NCBI GenBank assembly: GCA_934352055.1
Contig: CAKRJY010000001.1
Location: forward strand, 563,375 to 627,374
Direction: 5' to 3'
Length of the DNA: 64,000 nucleotides
Origin: an uncultured Lachnospiraceae bacterium
GTDB taxonomy: Bacteria; Bacillota; Clostridia; Lachnospirales; Lachnospiraceae
Part shown: positions 58,380-64,000 of the stretch, in pieces
Layout of the letters: each line of letters starts with the position of its first letter
Numbering within the stretch: position 1 is the first letter of the stretch
The notes under the pieces: generated by a model
Database searches by the model: none
What the model was told of the DNA's origin: nothing
The model's input: only the letters and a program-made list of their open reading frames with translations
Translations under genes and position numbers: made by a program

Positions 58380-59396
58380 TTATTCCGTCGTATCTGCATC
58401 TGTTACCTTTTCAAAGAAGGTATCAAACTGTACTTTTTTCCATTCTTTTTTGTCGGTTGTCCAGGTAATCTCCTTTTTCCAACCTTTTATGACAGATTCG
58501 AGATACTCTTCGCGTTTCTTTTCTTCAAGCGTAGGTATTGCCTTTTCTGTTGCTTCTTCATCATATGCGCTGTCCAGACGGATAACATAATATCCATCAT
58601 TTCCCACTTCAACAACCGGTGAAATTTCACCCTCGCTTAATTTGTCAGCAGCTTTGATGACATCTTCATTCAATGTCGTGTCATCTTTTCCATAAGATGT
58701 CGTCTTAACCGTTGCACCTGCAGCTTCTCCTTCTGTCTTCAGATCCGTTGCTTTTGTCAATGCTTCTGCTTTTGCTTTTAATTCCTTTTTCTGATCATCC
58801 GTATAATATCCGGTCTTGCCACTGGCATCCTTATATGTCACAGACCCAATGTATGCATATGTGATGGTGCGCTGTGCAGCATCTTCCTTTGTCACAGTAA
58901 TATCTGCTGATTCTTTTATGGCGCTTGATACCTTAGAAGCAATCGTCTGATTTGTCAGATACTGTTCCACGATTTCTTCTGTCGCTGTCATCTCTTCCAA
59001 TGTATCTTCGTCATTGTTTTTCATGAATGCCTTTGCGGCTTTCTTGATGCTCTTTTTCTCATCATCCGAAAGTGTCACATCATAATCAGCTGCATGCTGT
59101 TCCAACAGATAATCCTCTTTCAGGGATTTCATAACAAGCTTTTTCACACTATCCTGAAATGTCGTTCCATCCTGTTCTTTGGTCCACATAGAAGTGCCCA
59201 TATACTGCATATAAGTTGCATCATAAAGAGACTGGGTATAGCGAGCCACAAAGTTACCATATCCCAATGAAATGCTGTCCTCTCCGTTATTGATATTTAC
59301 AAGTGTTGCTCCTGTATTCATACCACAGCCGGACAACAATGTTGTTCCTGCTATTGTCATTGCCATAACAGCAGCTAATAATTTTCTTTTTTTCAT
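58380..59396 (-). CDS. PrsA/SurA-like foldase lipoprotein
   Basis: 338 aa. Lipoprotein signal with LLSGCG (Cys about 26). The N-terminal and C-terminal helical parts ('GNFVARYTQSLYDATYMQYMG', 'YLLEQHAADYDVTLSDDEKKSIKK') resemble the SurA/PrsA chaperone domain. Between them (about 175-275) lies a parvulin-like (PPIase) region 'ITYAYIGSVTYKD', 'LKTEGEAAGATVKTTSYGKDD', 'KLSEGEISPVVEVGNDGYYVIRLDSAYDEE'. It helps secreted proteins fold at the outer face of the membrane. Single gene between promoter 59433-59461 and terminator 58343-58368. The isomerase activity is not certain. Confidence 0.86.
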   Translation of the reverse strand: MKKRKLLAAVMAMTIAGTTLLSGCGMNTGATLVNINNGEDSISLGYGNFVARYTQSLYDATYMQYMGTSMWTKEQDGTTFQDSVKKLVMKSLKEDYLLEQHAADYDVTLSDDEKKSIKKAAKAFMKNNDEDTLEEMTATEEIVEQYLTNQTIASKVSSAIKESADITVTKEDAAQRTITYAYIGSVTYKDASGKTGYYTDDQKKELKAKAEALTKATDLKTEGEAAGATVKTTSYGKDDTTLNEDVIKAADKLSEGEISPVVEVGNDGYYVIRLDSAYDEEATEKAIPTLEEKKREEYLESVIKGWKKEITWTTDKKEWKKVQFDTFFEKVTDADTTE

Positions 59397-59432
59397 AATA
59401 CCTTTATCTCCTTGTTTTCGGCTTACCTTGCT

Positions 59433-59461
59433 ATTATATCTATTTTACAAGCAGGGGGCAA
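59433..59461 (-). promoter_or_regulatory. Promoter of the PrsA-like gene
   Basis: TTGCCC (59456-59461), 17 bases, TATAAT (59433-59438) on the minus strand. Confidence 0.6.
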
Positions 59462-59494
59462 CCACTAAACCTCTGAACATTGTGTGATATTTTG

Positions 59495-62400
59495 TTATGA
59501 TTGCGGTTTTTGTGTCAATGCAAGTGTTTGCAGTTCTTTCACAAATGACATCGTAAGCTCCGGCACATCCTTTGGTTTGATTCTTGAATTCTTTGTATAA
59601 AAATAGTGAAATGCCGGGCGTTTTGCATCTGCGGTAAAGCTGACATACGGCTTATTTTTCTCTATCAGCGCAGGGATGCCGCTCGCATCAATCGCCGCAC
59701 GTTCAAACAGTGTAATCACAATTTCTTCCGGTCTTTGCACAATATCTGTCACAAATGCCTGATGCGCCTCCATGCGAAGCATGGCAATAAACAGCAAATT
59801 CTGTACCGGTTTTGACGGTTCTCCAAAACGGTCAATCAGCTCGTCGAGCATCTCGTCGCGACCTTCTTGCGAATCAATCAGAGCAATGCGCTTATAAAGA
59901 TCCAATCGCTGTTCTTCGCTCGCCACATATGTTTCCGGCAAATATGCGTCCATATCCAGATCAATGGTCGTGTCAAAGTATTCCTCAACAACGCCGCCTT
60001 TTTCTTTTTTGACAGCTTCGCCCAGCATCTTGCAATACAAATCATATCCAACCGCCGCCATATGGCCATGCTGTTCCTGACCAAGCAGGTTTCCTGCACC
60101 ACGTATCTCCAAATCACGCATTGCAATTTTAAAACCACTTCCCAAATCGGTAAATTCCTTGATTGCAGCCAGTCGTTTTTCCGCCACTTCTTTTAACATT
60201 TTGTCCCGTTTGTACATAAGAAATGCATATGCACTTCGGTTGCTGCGTCCCACACGTCCACGCAACTGGTATAACTGGGACAGGCCCAGCTGATCTGCAT
60301 CATGAATAATGATGGTATTGACATTTGATATATCCAGACCAATTTCAATAATTGTCGTAGAAACCAACACATCAATTTCCTGATTGATAAAACCATACAT
60401 GATTTTTTCCAGGCGGCTTTCCGTCATCTTTCCATGCGCATAAGCAACGTTTGCCTCCGGCACTAACTCTTCAATCTTTGCCGCCACATCCGCAATCTGT
60501 CTGACGCGGTTAAACACATAATATACCTGGCCGCCACGTGCCATTTCACGCACGATCGCCTCTCGAATCATCTCTTCATTATATTCAAAGACAAACGTCT
60601 GAATCGGCTGACGTTCCATTGGTGCTTCTTCGAGAACACTCATATCGCGAATACCGATCAGACTCATATGCAAGGTTCGCGGAATCGGTGTTGCAGATAA
60701 AGATAACACATCCACTGTCTTTTTCATCTGTTTGATCTGTTCTTTGTGGTTCACGCCAAAACGCTGTTCTTCATCGATAATCAAAAGTCCCAAATCTTTA
60801 TAGGCAACGTCTTTCGACAGCAAGCGATGTGTCCCAATGACAATGTCAATCTGTCCCGTTTTCAATCCAGCAAGCGTCTTTTTCTGTTCTGCTGCACCTA
60901 CAAATCGACAAAGCAGTCCGATATTTACCGGGTAATGTGACATACGTTTTAAGAACGTATTGTAATGCTGCTGCGCCAAAATCGTTGTCGGCACAAGATA
61001 TACCACCTGTTTTCCGTCCTGTACTGCCTTAAAAGCCGCACGAATGGCAATCTCTGTTTTTCCATACCCGACATCACCGCAAATCAAACGATCCATAATT
61101 TTTGTACTCATCATATCCTGTTTGACTGCTGCGATAGCTTCTAGCTGACCATCTGTCTCCTCATAAGGAAACGTTTCTTCAAATTCCTGCTGCCATACCG
61201 TATCCGGTCCATATACAAAGCCCTCATTCTGTTCGCGAAGGGCATATAGATCCACCAATTCTTTTGCGACAACACCAACAGCTGCGCGCACGCGATTTTT
61301 GGTATTGATCCAATCCTGTGTTCCTAAGGTGTTTAACTTCGGCTTCTTGCCATCCTGACTTCCATACTTTTGAATGGCATCCAACTGTGTTGCCGGAATA
61401 TACAGATTTCCACCTTTGGCATAGGAAATCTTAATGTAATCTTTAACAACCTTATCCACTTCTATTTTTTCAAATCCCTGGTAAATACCAAGTCCATGGT
61501 TTTCATGAACAACGTAATCTCCCACAGAAAGATCCGATAGTCCTGCAATATGTTCTCCCTCGTATTTTCGGGATTTTTTCTTTTTCTTACGCGCTCTTGT
61601 CCCAAAGATATCCTGCTCTGACAAAATTACAAATGCCGCCTCCGGAAACTCATATCCACGGGATAAATTCCCCACAGACACCATAATTTCCCCCGGATGA
61701 ATGACATGATCATAATCTTCTGTGAAGAATGCATTCAAGTCCTGATCCATCAGATTTTCCGCCAAATGATGACCACGGGTTCGTGATGGGCTCAAAAGCA
61801 AAATACGATATTTTTGATTTTTATAATGCTTGAGGTCTTTGACCAACAGCTCAAACTGGTTGTTGTAGGTTCCAACGGAAACTGCACGAACACTCGTATG
61901 TCCGGCAATATTTAATAAACCTTCCCGGCTATCCAATGTAGATAATACGACACCCGGGTATTTTTGCAGCATTCCAAAAACACTTTTTGTGGAAAGCAGC
62001 ATCTGCAGCTGCCCCGGCAGGCAATATCCTTTTTCCAAACGGCTTGTCATGCTATCTGAAAATTCCTGTTCCATCACCTGGCCTTTTTCATCCAAATGTA
62101 CCAGTTCATCCAAAAAAACCATGGTATCTGCCGGAAAATACGAAAGCAGACTTCCTGTGTTTTCTACAAAATAATTGACGTGTGTCTCAAGCCCAAGACC
62201 AAGTCCCCACTCGCGCGTCTCGGTTGCCAACTGCTCCACACTACTTTTGATACGATGTGCCTCTTCGGTGCGCATCTCTTCGCGGTATTTTTTATACAAC
62301 TGCTCCGCATCCGCTTCCATACGCTGTAACCCGGTCTCAATTTCCTCCGGTGTCAGCACCAGTTCCATCGCCGGATAAACCGTCACACGCTCTACCGTAT

Positions 62401-63037
62401 CAATAGATTTTTGTGTCGTGACATCAAAATAACGCAACGAATCAATTTCGTCACCCCATAATTCCATACGAATCGGATGTTCTTCTGTCAATGGGAAAAT
62501 ATCAACAATACCGCCGCGAACAGCAAATTCTCCCGGATGCTCTACCTGTGTCACATTCTCATAGCCAAGCATCACCAGCTTACGGCGCATTTCCTCAAGA
62601 TCTACGGTCTCATCCGGATCAATCGTAAAAATTCCGCGCTCATAGGAATGCAACGGGGGCATGCGATTCATCAAAGCATCCATTGTTGTGACAACCGTCA
62701 CCGGCTTTTTTTCGAGCAATGCCTGCACAACCAAAAGACGCTCCCTTGTCAGCGCATTCCCATGGATATCCGACTGGTAAAAAAGCAGATCACGCGCAGG
62801 ATAATACAATGTGTTTTCATCAAAAAACTGATATCCCTCACACAGCTGTTTCGCCCGCATCTCATCAAACGTGACAATCAGCTTTACCGGGAAATCATAA
62901 CCAATCCCATAAATCAAATGCGGTTTGAGACTATCAATCACACCTGATATTTCATAGATATTTGTTTCTTTTTTTAAATGTTCCCGCAGTTCTTCTACCT
63001 GCGGCATCTCTTCAAAAGGCTTTAGAAATGTTTTCAT
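59495..63037 (-). CDS. mfd: Transcription-repair coupling factor Mfd
   Basis: 1180 aa, usual length. The UvrB-like N-terminal part is followed by the RNA polymerase-interacting domain ('LSVGDYVVHENHGLGIYQGFEKI' in parts) and RecG-like helicase motifs: GDVGYGKTEIA (Walker A), 'LLIIDEEQRFGV' (DEEQ), 'LSLSATPIPRTLHMSL', and 'QLRGRVGRSNRSAYAF'. The C-terminal domain has 'YLPETYVASEEQRLDLYKRIA'. It removes stalled RNA polymerase and recruits UvrA. It overlaps pth by four bases; pth-mfd is a conserved Firmicute pair. Confidence 0.97.
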   Translation of the reverse strand: MKTFLKPFEEMPQVEELREHLKKETNIYEISGVIDSLKPHLIYGIGYDFPVKLIVTFDEMRAKQLCEGYQFFDENTLYYPARDLLFYQSDIHGNALTRERLLVVQALLEKKPVTVVTTMDALMNRMPPLHSYERGIFTIDPDETVDLEEMRRKLVMLGYENVTQVEHPGEFAVRGGIVDIFPLTEEHPIRMELWGDEIDSLRYFDVTTQKSIDTVERVTVYPAMELVLTPEEIETGLQRMEADAEQLYKKYREEMRTEEAHRIKSSVEQLATETREWGLGLGLETHVNYFVENTGSLLSYFPADTMVFLDELVHLDEKGQVMEQEFSDSMTSRLEKGYCLPGQLQMLLSTKSVFGMLQKYPGVVLSTLDSREGLLNIAGHTSVRAVSVGTYNNQFELLVKDLKHYKNQKYRILLLSPSRTRGHHLAENLMDQDLNAFFTEDYDHVIHPGEIMVSVGNLSRGYEFPEAAFVILSEQDIFGTRARKKKKKSRKYEGEHIAGLSDLSVGDYVVHENHGLGIYQGFEKIEVDKVVKDYIKISYAKGGNLYIPATQLDAIQKYGSQDGKKPKLNTLGTQDWINTKNRVRAAVGVVAKELVDLYALREQNEGFVYGPDTVWQQEFEETFPYEETDGQLEAIAAVKQDMMSTKIMDRLICGDVGYGKTEIAIRAAFKAVQDGKQVVYLVPTTILAQQHYNTFLKRMSHYPVNIGLLCRFVGAAEQKKTLAGLKTGQIDIVIGTHRLLSKDVAYKDLGLLIIDEEQRFGVNHKEQIKQMKKTVDVLSLSATPIPRTLHMSLIGIRDMSVLEEAPMERQPIQTFVFEYNEEMIREAIVREMARGGQVYYVFNRVRQIADVAAKIEELVPEANVAYAHGKMTESRLEKIMYGFINQEIDVLVSTTIIEIGLDISNVNTIIIHDADQLGLSQLYQLRGRVGRSNRSAYAFLMYKRDKMLKEVAEKRLAAIKEFTDLGSGFKIAMRDLEIRGAGNLLGQEQHGHMAAVGYDLYCKMLGEAVKKEKGGVVEEYFDTTIDLDMDAYLPETYVASEEQRLDLYKRIALIDSQEGRDEMLDELIDRFGEPSKPVQNLLFIAMLRMEAHQAFVTDIVQRPEEIVITLFERAAIDASGIPALIEKNKPYVSFTADAKRPAFHYFYTKNSRIKPKDVPELTMSFVKELQTLALTQKPQS

Positions 63038-63612
63038 GCTTCTTCCACTTTTCCATTATAACGACTCATGGCTTTCTGCTCATCCTCTTCCAATATGCAC
63101 TCGATTGCCTGTACAGCACGGTCATACGACAATTCCACTAAGCGTCTGTCTTCCGGCGCAAATCTACCTAAAACATGCGCTATCATATCACCATGCACCG
63201 GTAATTTTCCCACACCAACACGCACACGCAAAAATTCTTCTGTATGACAGTGTGCAATGATGTTTTTCAGTCCGTTATGGCCACCGGCACTTCCCTTTTT
63301 GCGGATGCGCAATGTTCCCGGATCCAGTGCAACATCATCCGATATCACAATCAGATCTTCTGTCGGATCCAGTTTATAAAAATGCAGAATATCTGCTACA
63401 CTTTCACCAGAGAGGTTCATAAACGTCTGTGGTTTTACAAGAATCACTGCTTCTGCGCCAATCCGACCTTTGCCAATCAGTGCTTTGTGTTTACGTTCTG
63501 TGACAGAAATACCATGCTTTTCTGCCAATAAGTCTATGACATCGAACCCCACATTATGTCTGGTTCTTTCATATTTATCTCCCGGATTTCCCAATCCTAC
63601 TATTACATACAT
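63034..63612 (-). CDS. pth: Peptidyl-tRNA hydrolase
   Basis: 192 aa. Conserved 'VGLGNPGDKYERTRHNVGFDVID' (catalytic His at about 20), 'VKPQTFMNLSGESV', 'VISDDVALDPGTLRIRKKGSAGGHNGLKNI' (read in parts, with the Asp and HNGL). It frees peptides from dropped-off peptidyl-tRNA. GAGGATAAACG precedes the start; promoter at 63666-63693. Its stop overlaps the mfd start (ATGA). Confidence 0.96.
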   Translation of the reverse strand: MYVIVGLGNPGDKYERTRHNVGFDVIDLLAEKHGISVTERKHKALIGKGRIGAEAVILVKPQTFMNLSGESVADILHFYKLDPTEDLIVISDDVALDPGTLRIRKKGSAGGHNGLKNIIAHCHTEEFLRVRVGVGKLPVHGDMIAHVLGRFAPEDRRLVELSYDRAVQAIECILEEDEQKAMSRYNGKVEEA

Positions 63613-63665
63613 CGTTTATCCTCCTCGTCATCATTCCAAATCAAGTTCTGACAACAGACAGGGCT

Positions 63666-63693
63666 ATTATATCACATAATCCGCTTGTCGCAA
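63666..63693 (-). promoter_or_regulatory. Promoter of pth-mfd
   Basis: TTGCGA (63688-63693), 16 bases, TATAAT (63666-63671) on the minus strand. Confidence 0.6.
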
Positions 63694-63835
63694 CGATTTG
63701 TAGCACTATACCACAATAGCAGGCGCAGAGCAGCAGGACGGGCAGCACGCAGGATGCAGGGAAGAAACTGTCTCAGAACAGGCGGCAGAACCGCCTGCTC
63801 TTGACATGCGTTTTAGTAACTGTTATATATAAACA

Positions 63836-63869
63836 AAAGGCGAAAAGCTGATTTTTCAAGCCTTTCGCC
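63836..63869 (-). terminator. Terminator of the GH13 gene at the window edge
   Basis: GGCGAAAAGCT (63839-63849) pairs with AGCCTTTCGCC (63859-63869) with one mismatch-like G-U, followed on the minus strand by TTTTG. Between this and pth a small GGCGG/CCGCC hairpin (about 63781-63794) is also present. Confidence 0.78.
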
Positions 63870-63879
63870 GATTCATATA

Positions 63880-64000
63880 TTATCTCTTTCTGTAAAGCAT
63901 CATTGCTTCATAAGGTTTTAAGAAAATCTTTGACTCTTCTATTTTTTGTTCAGAATAGTTGCCCAGCAATGTTTCGAAGCCCTTCAGATCCATTCCACTA
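63880..64000 (-). CDS. GH13 alpha-glucosidase-type enzyme, C-terminal end only
   Basis: The last 40 codons are visible, ending TAA at 63880. The text 'FETLLGNYSEQKIEES' and 'IFLKPYEAMMLYRKR' matches the C-terminal beta-domain of oligo-1,6-glucosidase/alpha-glucosidase enzymes (usual ending LxPYEAxV.). The catalytic part is outside the window, so the substrate cannot be judged. Confidence 0.65.
   Translation of the reverse strand, partial: SGMDLKGFETLLGNYSEQKIEESKIFLKPYEAMMLYRKR

Overview
The window reads as chromosome of a low-to-mid G+C, spore-forming, anaerobic Firmicute of the class Clostridia, most probably a gut Lachnospiraceae member. The evidence is the sporulation set (veg, SPOCS/LysM protein, yabP-yabQ-divIC-spoIIE, CotS-like kinase, YtvI-like protein), the anaerobic-type glycerol-3-phosphate dehydrogenase set with a BFD-like iron-sulfur tail, the archaeal-type ProRS, tRNA genes without encoded CCA, and strong Shine-Dalgarno sites. 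The species cannot be named from sequence reading alone. I see no insertion sequence, prophage, rRNA operon or CRISPR array; this is mostly core chromosome on the minus strand.

Layout. 1-11.7 kb: a truncated PcsB-like secreted coiled-coil protein, a SPOCS/LysM spore protein, veg, an alpha/beta hydrolase, a PrcB-like lipoprotein, plsC, the wall-precursor pair ddl-murF, an XRE/TPR regulator, hpf, a FabG-like reductase, a small XRE regulator and a WYL regulator. 11.7-18.1 kb: a three-gene glycerol-3-phosphate oxidation operon behind a leader terminator, then MATE pump, pseudouridine synthase, and glpP, the antiterminator that probably acts on that leader. 18.1-28.6 kb: antiporter, glutamate racemase, tRNA-Gly/tRNA-Phe, a YhaN/YhaO-like (SbcCD-like) pair, a TetM/EF-G-like GTPase fused to a YacP/Rae1-type NYN nuclease, an M15 peptidase, tRNA-Leu and tRNA-Tyr. 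28.6-32.1 kb: a 51-bp tandem repeat array, a YjbR-MGMT fusion and a GH13 enzyme. 32.1-39.5 kb: the conserved block hup, rqcP, yabP, yabQ, divIC, spoIIE, tilS, hpt, ftsH. 39.7-50.4 kb: phosphoglucomutase, PEGA lipoprotein, CotS-like protein, proS-cca, YtvI-like protein, RluA-type enzyme and a two-component system. 50.4-64 kb: metK under a SAM-I riboswitch, an HD-GYP protein, murA, a heterodimeric ABC exporter, a PrsA-like foldase, pth-mfd and the tail of a second GH13 enzyme.

Themes. (i) Translation and quality control: Hpf, RqcP, Pth, ProRS, CCA enzyme, TilS, two or three RNA-modifying enzymes, and the GTPase-nuclease fusion, which is the most novel item here; it predicts a factor that enters the ribosomal A site and cuts mRNA. 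(ii) RNA-level control is visible in several places: the GlpP-type leader, the SAM-I riboswitch, and several intrinsic terminators placed only 20-30 nt before the next co-oriented gene. (iii) Sporulation: the spoIIE promoter has the unusual 21-bp spacer and overlapping 0A-like box known from Spo0A-activated promoters, and it is embedded in a terminator hairpin. All functional calls come from reading motifs and gene context; no database search was run.
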